In this document: piece after piece, positions 11,523 through 20,957 of the stretch | How positions within the stretch are numbered: the stretch's first letter is position 1 | How the letters are laid out: each line of letters starts with the position of its first letter | From: Meconema thalassinum | Lineage: Eukaryota > Arthropoda > Insecta > Orthoptera > Tettigoniidae | Length of the DNA: 64,000 bases | Reading direction: 5' to 3' | Assembly: GCA_946902985.2 (NCBI GenBank) | Contig: OX336398.1 | Coordinates: 235,270,120-235,334,119, forward strand | Translations under genes and position numbers: made by a program | The notes under the pieces: generated by a model | Told to the model about the DNA's origin: nothing | Database searches by the model: none | The model's input: only the letters and a program-made list of their open reading frames with translations

Positions 11523-11789
11523 TACCTTCTTTGTGAAAACTACGCTAAAACAAAGAAAACCAAAAATGTTCCCGTCCTAAATTGTAAACATTGAACAAGA
11601 ATTCAAAAGCTTTGCTGAAAACTCCTCGTTTTTTGTTTGATGTTTGTCCTTCCACTGTGACTGGCTCTTATTGTTAACATAAACATGGAACAACACTTTG
11701 TTTAGTGTGATATCTGTGATTGTTGTGGGGTTTGAAGCCATTTTTCAGTGTTGCCTTAGAAAACAACAATAGGGTGCTTTTCAGTCGGT

Positions 11790-13802
11790 GAACACAAATG
11801 TACCCAAAAGAGCTGGGTTAGGCCCTAATTCTGAAAAAAATTCAATGAGGAATGGAAAGTCGCCATAATACACCCTATCCACATGAAGGGGTCTAAATCT
11901 GACCCGAATAATTATAGAGGCATATCGCTTGTGTCAGTAGCTTATAAAATTCGTTCCAAAGCTTTACTCAATCGTGCAGAACCCCAATTAGACTTACAAA
12001 TAGGAGAGTATCAAAATGGCTTTCGTAAACATAGATCTTGTGTTGAACAGATATGGAATCTTAAAACTATTTTGCAAATGAGAGAATTAAGAAATAAAGA
12101 CACGACAGTTACTTTTATAGATTTTGCAAAAGCCTATGATTCCATTGACAGATAATCTCTCTTTAACATTCTAAAAGAATTTGGTTTGGATTCTAAAACT
12201 ACCAACATTATTCAGGATACGCTAACAAATACCACGTCCAAAGTCCGATTTCGTGGGGAGTTCTCCAAGGCTTTTGAAATAAACATAGGAGTCTGACAAG
12301 GTGATGGATTGTCACCATTACTTTTTAACTGTGCTTTGGAAAAGGTGATCCAAGAGTGGAGGAAAACAGACACCAAAGGGGTTAAATTAGGATATCAAAG
12401 AGATACCATCTATATTGATTGTTTGGCTTTTGCTGACGACATTGCTCTAATTACTGATACACCGGAAAATGCCAAAATAAAAATTGATAATTTAATACAA
12501 CAAGCAAATAAAATAGCTCTACAAATTTCCTTCACAAAGGCAGAATGTCAAAAATAGTCCTGATAAATTATGTATTCAACAAAACGAAATCAAAAGAGTG
12601 ATGGTTGGTTGGTTCCTTAGTTTAGGGGCTGCGATAACGCGGTCATGTAGCCCCGTGTACTTTGGGTGTGTGTAGAATCTGTCTGATAACCGGTGTTAAT
12701 TGTGATGACTGTATTAGTGTGTGTATCTGTTTTTTAATTCAAGTAGGGACTGCAACTTTGAATTTTCAAATAGTTCCTACTTTTGCCGCCAAACGCCACC
12801 GTCAACGACTACTAGGCCTAGTTCAGAACTTAGCTACTAGACGCCACCGCAGTCGGCTCTTGGCAACGAACGTAGCAACCTAAGAGCGTTGTTTATATTC
12901 TTAACCTATCCAATTTAGTTTCACACAGGTGTAATTAGTGGAAAGATCTTTAACATGCCATAAATCTATGACATGGGACCGCCGGCTTTACTTCCCCTCC
13001 GAAGGAAGGCATACTGAGGGATTTTTAACGCTCTTAAAAAATCCGACGGCTTCGGCCGGGTTTGAACCCGCTATCTTGGGCATAGAAGCTCAGCATGCTA
13101 CCAACTACGCCACCGAAGCCGCCCAAAAGAGTGAATTATTTCAAACATCTCGGTGAATAAATAATAACGAGAAAAACAGCCTAACAGTTAGAACAAAGAA
13201 AGTGAATATAGCTTTCCAGCTCACCAGGAACATTTATAAGAAAAAAACCTAATTCTATTAAAATTAAACATTATAATACTGTTGTGAAACCAGAGGCCTT
13301 ATATGGATCTGAAACACTCAAATTAATGAATAAAGGTGAAATCAACAAAATCATGGTCATGGAAAGGAAAATAATTAGAAGTATACTTTGCCCTAGAAAA
13401 GTAGGAGCAGATTACAACAGACCTAGACCAAATGTTGAAATTTATGTGCATGTAGAAAACATGCTACATACCATGCGAAGAAGAAGATTATCCTTTTTTG
13501 GACATTTACAAAGAATGAACGATGATAGTTTGACAAAGAAAATCTTCAATAAAATTATAAAACTTAAGATACAGCCAGCTTGGTTTCAACAGACCTTGAA
13601 TGACCTTAAAGAGGCCAATATACAAATTGAAGACATACCTAATAGACAACTCTTTCGGAACAAAATTAAAACAGTCACCTTCAAGGAGGAACTAGCGAGA
13701 AGCAGAAAACAGCCACACAACATTGAGGAGCTCCGGCGACAACAATCTGAAAGAATGAAGCAATTTTGGGTGACCAAGAAGAAATCATATAGCAAAACTT
13801 GA
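11790..13802 (+). pseudogene. Non-LTR retrotransposon reverse transcriptase (LINE-A), 5' truncated, split by a SINE
   Basis: The frame opens mid-protein with EEWKVAIIHPIHMKG and SDPNNYRGISL, the first conserved RT block. It continues to VTFIDFAKAYDSID (RT block with the first catalytic Asp) and LAFADDIAL (FADD, second and third Asp, about 12428). Stops interrupt at 12153 and 12294. A SINE3 sits at 12602-13123 within an 11-bp TSD. After it the frame resumes at KRVNYFKHLGE and runs to the usual C-terminal block (ALYGSETL, RRRRLSFFGHLQRMND) ending at 13802. No endonuclease domain is left. The clade is uncertain. The minus-strand fragment at 31919-32493 has a related C-terminus. Confidence 0.85.
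12602..13123 (-). mobile_element. tRNA-derived SINE, family SINE3, copy a
   Basis: It is inserted in LINE-A with TSD CAAAAGAGTGA (12591-12601 and 13124-13134). The tRNA-like head is at the right end: on the minus strand GCGGCTTCGGTGGCGTAGTT, then box B GGGTTCAAACC. The tail at the left end (minus strand) has GGGGCTACATGACCGCG closing with GCAGCCCC, a hairpin, then AACCAACCAACC. About 520 bp. Nine copies occur in the window. Confidence 0.92.
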
Positions 13803-13858
13803 TGTATTGATTTAACGTGCTCTATTAAGGGCTATTAGATTAAATAATAAATACACTA

Positions 13859-13899
13859 GGATGACCAGTTTCGATCGTCAAGCGATCATCATCAGATCC
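13859..13899 (-). ncRNA. Hammerhead-ribozyme-like motif, left arm of fold-back 1
   Basis: On the minus strand: stem I GGAT (13896-13899) pairs with ATCC (13859-13862). CTGATGA box at 13889-13895, one extra U, stem II GATCG/CGATC with a CTTGA loop, then GAAAC, TG, GT and C at the cleavage position. All core elements of a minimal type I hammerhead are present except for the extra base before stem II. Activity is unproven. Confidence 0.55.
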
Positions 13900-14347
13900 A
13901 TTACACTTAGGCTGTAAAATCTACGATTGAAAATACAGGTGAAAATATATACTACGAGTATATACCATTATTTAGTTGCAGTATTGGTATTGCAACTTGT
14001 CGGTGTATGCTGGTTGTAGTATATATGATGTTAGGTGGAATGCTAAAGTGGTGATAGAACTCCGGAATTTGTCTGTATTTATTAATCTCATGTAATTTAT
14101 TTGAGGATAAGGGCATAAACCAGCTCTTTTGAATACATTCGTGTTGACCGACTGAAAAGCACCAAACGTTTGTCTGTGATAGTGAATGGACTGGTTAGAT
14201 TGGATTATGAACTTAGGCGATTGTTTGATATGGGATCCGTTCTCTTGCATCTGCCACCACCAATGTCTACACTGAAATATACAACATGTATATATTGTAA
14301 ATACCATCTCCAACATGTAGACATAGATTTAATAGTCAAAGTATAAA

Positions 14348-14388
14348 GGAACTGATGATGATCGCTTGACAATCGAAACTGGTCATCC
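14348..14388 (+). ncRNA. Hammerhead-like motif, right arm of fold-back 1
   Basis: This is the mirror of the left motif, pointing outward. CTGATGA and GAAACTGGTC are intact. Stem II has one changed base (CAATC instead of CGATC) and stem I has lost one pair (GGAA facing ATCC), so it looks more decayed. Confidence 0.5.
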
Positions 14389-14417
14389 AAGTGAATTTAT
14401 TTATCTCATGTACATTT

Positions 14418-15388
14418 ATACAGAAAGGAATCTGTTGACATCGAATATAGATTTAGGTATTAGGAAGTCATTTTTGAAATCATTTGTCTGGAGCGTGGCG
14501 CTGTATGGAAGTGAAACGTGGACTGTTGGAGCAACAGAAAAGAAGAGAATTGAAGCGTTTGAAATGTGGTGTTACAGGAGATCACATGGGTAGATAGAGT
14601 AACAAATAAAAATGTATTAAGACGAGTGGGAGAGGAGAGATGTTTCTGGCGACTGCTAATGAAGAGAAGAGATAGGCTCGTAGGACACTTACTGAGACAC
14701 TCAGAAATAGCTAACTTAGTTATGGAAGGAAGATTTGAGGACAAGAACAGTAGGGTTAGAATATGTTAAACTGAGTCCTTCGGATGTAAGGACTGGTAGC
14801 TCTGTAGACATGAAACGATTAGCTCAGCACAGGGAGGCATGGAAGGTTGGTTGGTTCCTTAGTTTAGGGGCTGCGGCAAAGTGGTCGTGTAGCCCCGTGT
14901 AGTTTGGGTGTGTGTAGAATCTGTCTCATAACCGGTGTTAATTGTGATGCCTGTATTAGTGTGTGTTATCTGTGATTCAGGTAGAAGGACTGCAGACGAT
15001 TTTTTTTAGTAGTTCCTACTATTGCTACTAAATGCTACCGTCCACGACACCTAGCTCTAGACGTGGCTACTAAATGACATCACAGTCATCACCTGGTAGT
15101 GAACGTTAGAACTAATATAGCGTTATTAAACTAACCTACAAATTTTAACTTCCACAAGTGTACTGTAGTTAGTGGAAGGTTCTTTTTCATACCATAAATC
15201 TATGACATGGGATCGCCGGCTTTACTTCTCCTCCGGAGGAAGACATATTGAGAGATTTTTCACGCTCTTAAAAATCCAACCACTCGGGCGGGTTCGAACC
15301 TGCGATCTCGGGCATAAAAGTTCAGCATTCTACCAACTACTCCACCGAAGCGACCAGTCAAAAGACTGGAGACTCAAACAACAAACAT
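14418..15388 (+). pseudogene. RTE-like LINE 3' end (LINE-B), split by SINE3
   Basis: The frame encodes NLLTSNIDLGIRKSFLKSF, SVALYGSETWTVGATEK and MWCYRR, then after a short deletion WVDRVTNKNVLRRVGEERCF and KRRDRLVGHLLRHSEI. This is the C-terminal part of endonuclease/reverse-transcriptase LINE proteins downstream of the catalytic motifs. It matches copies at 18790, 27600 and 37640. SINE3 copy b interrupts it at 14845; the LINE 3' tail (CAGTCAAAAGACTGGAGACT, then CAAACAACAA) resumes at 15354. Confidence 0.8.
14845..15352 (-). mobile_element. SINE3, copy b
   Basis: It runs from GGTTGGTTCCTTAG (tail) to CACCGAAGC (head on the minus strand). It is inserted near the 3' end of LINE-B and is more diverged than copy a, with changed box B flanks. 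Confidence 0.88.
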
Positions 15389-15435
15389 ACATTTTGTTCA
15401 GGATTAGGGAAGCATTACATTTCGAATTATCAAGT

Positions 15436-15510
15436 TGGTTAGTTAGTTAGTTAGTTATTGAGGTTTTAAGGGGCGGAACAGCGAGGTTATCTGCCCCTGA
15501 TCGAATGATC
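15436..15510 (+). repeat. GTTA-tailed hairpin repeat
   Basis: (AGTT)n is followed by ATTGAGGTTTTAAG and GGGGCGGAACAGCGAGG to TCTGCCCC, so GGGGC pairs with GCCCC. Related to 7262-7345 and 28089-28145. Confidence 0.7.
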
Positions 15511-16009
15511 AACAGGCAAGAATACGTAATTATATGAGAGGTATTGTTTGATAGGCACTTAAGTCTTTTCGAAGCACAATACCGCACCGGTTCTTCCGCA
15601 TGTCCCCTAAATAGGTTTAAAACGAAACAAGTTTCCTCTAGATCAATATTTTCACTTTCAAAAGCATTCAAAGCATGGAGCAATGAAACTGTTTCGCTCT
15701 AAAGCTTTTGTTTAATATAAAGAGCCTTCTTTGTTTGAACCACCTGCAATATCATTACACTTTTGATGTATAAAGTAATTAACTGCCTTAAAGAAGAAGC
15801 TATTCTTGTTCTAAAAACGCGGAAAGAATTATTAAATTATATTTATTATTTAATGTTTCTTTTCTCTCTGCCTCTTTATATTCCGCCTTCACAAAGATGT
15901 TCCGACACACCCGACCACACTCACTCACCTCACGAAAATAAACGAGGAAGGCTCATTCTCCGGTGTTAAAGACACTCCTTTAACGTCATCTTCGCTTTAA
16001 CTTTGAATA
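15511..16009. other. Low-copy sequence with one dispersed block
   Basis: A block at 15880-15910 (CACAAAGATGTTCCGACACACC) resembles 22665-22690 (CACAGAGATGTCCCGACACACC), with similar CT-rich and AACG-rich surroundings, so an old dispersed repeat may be present in both places. No gene seen. Confidence 0.4.
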
Positions 16010-16392
16010 AGCTTGCCACGGTGGGTGAGTGGTCAACGTGTCGGTCTACTAACCCCAAGCTTGCAGGTTCGCTCCTGGCTATAGTAAGTGATTTTTGAAA
16101 GGCGACAAAAATTAGGACATCATGTTATACGTTTGTGGCATGTAAAAGAACCCATTTGAATTCAGTAAGTCGTGTTCATAATGGCAAAATTAATCTCGGG
16201 AGTTTCCGCCAACTCAAAATTCCTCATTTCTCTACTAGAAAGCGCTATAGTGTTCAGGGAGCTTAGATATCTAACCTCCTTGCTTTCATGGTGCTTCAAG
16301 GAAAAACAAAATTCGACATGCAAGCTACCCTTTGGAAGTCAAGTAACAAAGCTTGCACCCAACACCGAGGCCAAACGATATTATTATTTTTG
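16010..16392 (+). mobile_element. tRNA-derived SINE, family SINE4, copy a
   Basis: The head GCTTGCCACGGTGGGTGAGT with box B GCAGGTTCGCTCC is followed by TTGAAAGGCGACAAAAATTA and CATGTAAAAGAACCC, ending GCTTGCACCC ... GATATTATTATT. Other copies lie at 41838 (minus), 55759 and 58747. A copy of element F follows immediately at its ATT tail. Confidence 0.85.
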
Positions 16393-16845
16393 TTCGACCC
16401 TGGTGAAATGTAAATATTATATGACAGAAAACTGTACTATAATGAGGCTCATTATAGTACAAGTTTTCATTAGGAAACAGTTTCTCCCTCCAATCAGAGC
16501 TCAAGAAACAGTTGTGTGACCAATCAGGTAAGAATAGCATCGCACCTGCGTGGCCTACTGTCATAGTAGGGTAATCGAGGAGGCCATGGTAAAATACAAG
16601 GCATTCTCTGTGTCTCATGCGCTCAATTCAGTACATAAAACTGGCGAAATCTCGTAAGATATTTATGAATATTTATGTTCGAACTTAAAGTAGTTATAAT
16701 TAACGTCGAACATAAACAGTCGTATGCAACTCGCCTATAATGGTAATTAAGACACTCGTATGGAAATTTCAAAACTCGTTACGCTCGTTTTATAAACATA
16801 CTCGTGCCTTAATTATTGCTATTATAGGCTCGTTGAATAATGTAC
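16393..16845 (-). mobile_element. Element F, internally deleted copy
   Basis: It is the inverted relative of 17263-17893. It starts GTTCGACCCT and ends near GCTATTATAGGCTCGTT. It keeps the CAATCAGAGCTCAAGAAACA block and the terminal hairpin sequences, but about 180 bp of the middle is missing. Confidence 0.7.
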
Positions 16846-16974
16846 TATATTATTATTATTTTAATTCACCTTGGCATGGATATTCTTTTCATTAAGTACT
16901 TGGGCTGTCTGTTGTACCAGTAGCCTATCTATCAGGAAATGGTCAAGGTGTACAAAGTACAGCTGCTAAAAATC

Positions 16975-17052
16975 GATCTTCAGTTAATCGATTAATTTAA
17001 TATTTTGTAATTAATCGATTAATCACGTCACTGTTCAATCGATTAATCGACA
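16975..17052. repeat. CGATTAAT-rich block, probable Y copy 3
   Basis: Several overlapping ATCGATTAAT motifs occur, as in Y copies 1 and 2. Z2 follows directly, and another CGATTAAT appears on its far side (18430-18460), suggesting Z2 inserted into Y. Confidence 0.5.
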
Positions 17053-17056
17053 AACA

Positions 17057-18416
17057 ACAAGTAGTTCCGTGAAAAACTATGCAGCCTATTTTCATACATC
17101 CAACTTATGTTAATTGCCTCTATCAACATAAAAAAATCAGTTTGATTGCTGTAATAGATTTACTGATATTTAGAACCGTCTAAATATTTCGCATGGTGGC
17201 CATGTTGGATTTTAATATATGTAGCCCATAGAGTTATGTACTGTTACATGACGTTTATTGCGTAACGAGCCTATAATGGCTATAATTAAGACACGAGTAT
17301 TTTTATAAAACGATCGTATGCGAGTTTTATAATTTCCATACGAGTGTCTTAATTACCATTATAGGCGAGTTGCATACGACTGTTTATGTTCGACGATAAT
17401 TATAACTTTATTATATGTTTTAACATAAATATTCATAAATATCTGTTCAGTCACTAGAATGTTGTGATCGGGTGCTGCGGTGGGTAGTATATCTCTGTTT
17501 TCCAAGCTCTCTGGACAACCGACGCATGCGCTCTGTGTGCTTCATTGCCATATGTTCAGATTGTGCACCGTTATTCAGTAAAACTGTCACCGAAGTCGTT
17601 TCAAAACTACGCGCTGTGTAGAAATTGGTTTTGGGGATATTAAGGTACAGTGCTATTTCGTGTCTTATATTCACCAGTTTATTTACGCGAACATATGGAC
17701 GGTGCACTGTCGGTAATTTATATAGACATGCTAAATTTTGAGCGCATGCGCGAAGGTATCCTTGTCGAATTGGTCACACAACTGTTTCTTGAGCTCTGAT
17801 TGGTGGGAGAAACTGTTTCATAATGAAAAAAAGTGTTATAATGAGCCTCATTATGGCACAGTTTTCTGACACATAATAGTTAGGGTCGAACATAAAAATA
17901 ATTTTAAAATTTCCACACCATCATCTTTAGGTTATGTAATCAATTGAACTAAATTAAATGGCACTGCATTACAATGTGTCTAAACATTTGCTGTACCAAG
18001 TTTCATTGCGTTTGGATGCTAACGCGAGAAAGGTCCATTTGAAGGTTTCAACTTCGGTTGGCCCCCATATTCGGTTTCTAGTTAAGAGATTTTTTGTAGT
18101 CTCACGTGTGAACTTCTAGTAGTGTCCTTGATCACCGTACAACATTTCAGGTTGATATCGGTCATAGTTACGGAGATATAGAATGCTGGTGAAATATTTC
18201 GCACAGCTGCCATGTTGGATTGGTGAGACGTAATAACATTTAAAGGGCACGGTCGGGGTCGGCCAAATTAGTTCTAAGACATTACCAAGTTTCATTGAAA
18301 TCGCTCCAGCCGTTTAGACGTTTGTAGGGACACTCACACACACACACACGCACGCACACACCGACAAAAGGTGATCTCATAAGCCTATTTTTTTCATAAC
18401 TGAAAATAGGCTAAAA
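17057..18416 (+). mobile_element. Element Z, copy 2, with F inserted
   Basis: Start ACAAGTAGTTCCGTG and end GAAAATAGGCTAAAAA match Z1. F (17263-17893) interrupts it, and about 50 bp of Z present in copy 3 is missing at the junction. YY1-like motifs remain at 17196 and 18207. CA microsatellite at 18333-18362. Confidence 0.8.
17263..17893 (+). mobile_element. Element F with terminal hairpin
   Basis: The first 110 bp fold into a hairpin: CGAGCCTATAATGGCTATAA and following bases pair with ATTACCATTATAGGCGAG at 17350-17372, about 35 bp per arm. The other end holds the small palindrome ATAATGAGCCTCATTAT and ends AGGGTCGAAC. The 261-bp minus frame inside has no domain. Class unknown. Confidence 0.7.
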
Positions 18417-18467
18417 ATAGAATAATGGGCTAACCGAAGAATCGATTAATTAATTAGAGTCTTTGTC

Positions 18468-18735
18468 GTGTCGCCTCCTAAGAGGCCGAGTGCAGGTCTT
18501 TCTAGTCGACGCCCGTGGGACACCTGCGCGCTGGGGCGAGAGATACAATGGAATGGATGAAGATGTATGAAACTGGGCAAGGATGTGGAAGGAAGCGGCC
18601 GTGGCCCTCAGAAGGTACTGTCCCAGCATTTGCCTGGTGTTGACAATGGGGAAACTACGGAAAACCATTTCAAGGATGGCCGACGGTGGGGCTCGAACCA
18701 ACGCGTCTACCAAGTTAGCAGAGAGTTTGGACCCA
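18468..18735 (-). mobile_element. SINE2-related SINE, diverged copy
   Basis: On the minus strand the head reads GGTTCGAGCCCCACCG, then GGCCATCCTTGAAATGG, TTTTCCGTAGTTTCCCC and GGCAAATGCTGGGACAG, the same order of blocks as SINE2 but about 25-30% diverged by eye. No clear TSD. Confidence 0.65.
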
Positions 18736-18789
18736 TAACCTAACGCTGCGCTTTAGCGAGCGTAGCCACTGCTGTCGGTAATATATTAC

Positions 18790-19389
18790 TTGACACGAGA
18801 TAAGATAAGAAGTTACTTAGGAAGCAGAATAACCAGTGATGGACGAAGCAAAGAGGATATAAAAAGTAGGTTGGCACAGGCAAGGAAAGCATTTCTACAG
18901 AAAAGGAACCTGTTGACATCGAATATAGATTTAGGTGTTAGGAAGTCATTTTTGAAAGCCTTTGTCTGGAGCGTGGCGCTCTATGGAAGTGAAACTTGGA
19001 CTATTGGTGCAGCAGAAAAGAGGAGAATTGAAGCATTTGAAATGTGGTGTTACAGGAGAATGATGAAGATCAGATGGGTAGATAGGGTTACAAACAAAGA
19101 GGTATTAAGGCGAGTGGGAGAGGAGAGATGTTTCTGGTGACTGCTAATGAAGAGAAGAGATAAGTTGGTAGGACACAACCTAAGACACCCAGGAATAGCA
19201 AGCTTAGTTATGGAAGGAAGGGTCGAGGACAAGAACTGTAGGGGTAGACCAAGGTTAGAATATGTTAAACAGATTGCCTCGGATGTAGGGTGTAGTAGCT
19301 ATATAGAGATGAAACGGTTAGCTCAGGACAGGGAGGCATGGAGAGCTGCATCAAACCAGTCAAAAGAATGAAGACTCAAACAACAACAA
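18790..19389 (+). pseudogene. RTE-like LINE 3' end (LINE-C)
   Basis: The frame reads SYLGSRITSDGRSKEDIKSR, LAQARKAFLQKRNLLTSNID, SVALYGSETWTIGAAEKRR and RWVDRVTNKEVLRRVGEERC. A TGA at 19138 replaces the usual Arg after the Trp of CFW. It then continues LLMKRRDKLVGHNLRHPGI to RLAQDREAWRAASNQSKE and a stop at 19369. The 3' end is CAAACCAGTCAAAAGAATGA followed by AGACTCAAACAACAAC. It is 5' truncated, as usual for LINEs. Confidence 0.85.
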
Positions 19390-19483
19390 CATCGTTTGAG
19401 TGGAATTACTCTTATTTTCAGAATGATTTATAGAAATTTATAAAAGTTATTTCTTGCCTAAGTATACAAAGTGTACTTCCGTG

Positions 19484-20515
19484 TTGATGTTAACAATAAC
19501 CAAATAAGAGCTAGTGACAGTGGAAGGACAAACATCAATCTAATTGTGAAGGGTTCCGATAAACGAAAACGTAGAGTTTTCAGTAGCGGCTTCGGTAGCA
19601 TAGTTGGTAGGATGCTAAGCTTCTATGCCCAAGGTCATAGGTTCAAACCAGGCTGAAGTCGTCGGATATTTTAAGAGCGTTAAAAATCTCTCAGTATGCC
19701 TTCCTTTGGAGGGGAAGTAAAGCCGACGCGGCGGTCCCGTGTCATAGATTTAAGGCATGAAAAAGAACCTTCCACCAACTACACTTGTGTGAAGCCAAAA
19801 TTTGTAGGTTAGACTGTTTATTTATTTATTTAGCGTATGGCAACACATTGTAAAACACAACAATATTCAGAATACATACCAGCAAAAATTCTAGGACATT
19901 ATTACATAAAAGCAAAACAGAGAATGTTAGTGTAACCTACAGACTATTGATAACGCTATATTAGTTCCAACGTTTGTCGCCAGATGCTGACTACTCGGGC
20001 ATCTAGTAGCCAAGTCCGCAAGATAGGTGTCGTGGACGGTAACATTTGGTAGCAAAAGTAGGAACAACTTGAAATTAATGTCTCAAGTCCTTACTTGAAT
20101 TAAAACAGATAACACACTAATACAGCCATCACAGTTAACACCGGTTATCAGCCAAATTCTACACACACCCAAATACACGGGGCTACATCACCGCGTTGTC
20201 GCAGCCCCTAAACTGAGGAACCAACCAACAAAGAGTTCTCAGCAAAGGTTTGGAGTTTTGTTCAATGTTTACAATTTAGGACAGGAACATTTTTGTTTTG
20301 CTTTATTTTATCCCAGTTTTCACAAAGAAGGTTCATTATTATATGATACAATATATTTTAATTAATAAAATGTCTGTTTCACTTCTGTGAGAGCGTAGTG
20401 AAAGGAGCGAAGTACATCGATTAATCGACTAAACAATCAATTGTTCGACCAGCCAATTAATCGATTGAATGGCCAATCGATTAATCACTTAACCGCATCG
20501 CTTGTTTCTTTACTT
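19484..20515 (-). mobile_element. Element Y, copy 2, split by SINE3
   Basis: On the minus strand it matches 10787-11690: CGATTAAT cluster (20400-20500), GATGTACTTCGCTCC, TTAATTAAAATATATTGTAT, then GTTCCTGTCCTAAATTGTAA, and beyond the SINE GATGTTTGTCCTTCCACTGT. It has no mariner at 20340, where copy 1 has one. Confidence 0.75.
19586..20229 (+). mobile_element. SINE3, copy c, with a short insertion
   Basis: The 11-bp TSD AGAGTTTTCAG (19573-19583) and AGAGTTCTCAG (20232-20242) marks insertion in Y. Head GCGGCTTCGGTAGCATAGTT with a degenerate box B; tail CAGCCCCTAAACTGAGG and AACCAACCAAC. At 19816-19935 a roughly 120-bp insertion begins (TTTA)4, as expected of the poly-A-type tail of a small minus-strand retrocopy, flanked by AGACT. 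Confidence 0.88.
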
Positions 20516-20668
20516 GTTTACTTTTTTATTCAAATCCTAGCCGAGTTAACTTAGTTACATAATTATTTCTTTAATGTGTTCCTTGGTTCAATGACATCAG
20601 GAGTTGTTTTGATTTTTTGAAAAATCTTCACACCGGTAGCAGTTACAAGGGCTTAAGTAATACTCTGC

Positions 20669-20949
20669 ATTGACGCACTATCGCTCATAGTGGTTGAAAA
20701 GACAAACTGCTAATCTAATCGTCCGGATATGGTTGTGTTTCCAATGTACAGTCATCAGCCTACCGCGTGGCATCATGCCGGCTCCTCGTAACACACATTT
20801 AGGGTGTCCTTTATGTTTGAAAATGTGGAGAAACCAACGAAAATTAATTATAAATGCACCAACAATACGATTCAATGATGAACCGGGTTCGAGTCGGCAA
20901 TCAGACGATACCAAGTCCATATCCCCTAAATGAGAAGTGTTCATGGATG
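20669..20949. repeat. Low-copy repeat U, unfilled copy
   Basis: The segment ATGCACCAACAATACGATTC and then AATGATGAACCGGGTTCGAG matches both flanks of the hAT-like element at 32958-35318. It therefore shows that element's empty site. The box B-like GGGTTCGAGTC hints at a tRNA-related origin. The plus and minus frames here have no domain. Confidence 0.6.
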
Positions 20950-20957
20950 GTCTAGTC

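Larger units (their letters stand above)
8095..11690 (+). mobile_element. Element Y, copy 1, interrupted by W and a mariner
   Basis: Y holds repeated CGATTAAT motifs (8140-8168, 10787-10855), then GATGTACTTCGCTACATTC, then a block matching 19484-20515 in reverse (GTTCCCGTCCTAAATTGTAA and GATGTTTGTCCTTCCACTGT). It is split by W (8187-10752) and by a mariner (10940-11522). The copy at 19484-20515 lacks the mariner and so supplies its empty site. Non-coding. CGATTAAT clusters at 16975-17052 and 18430-18460 may be a third copy, split by Z. Confidence 0.7.
13848..14406. mobile_element. Fold-back element 1 with hammerhead-like arms
   Basis: Arms of about 50 bp (13848-13899 and 14348-14406) are inverted copies carrying GATCGCTTGAC and GAAACTGGTCATCC. 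The 450-bp interior shows no domain. An interior stretch at about 14110-14165 (minus) matches 11775-11835, just upstream of LINE-A. It lies between LINE-A and LINE-B. Confidence 0.8.
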
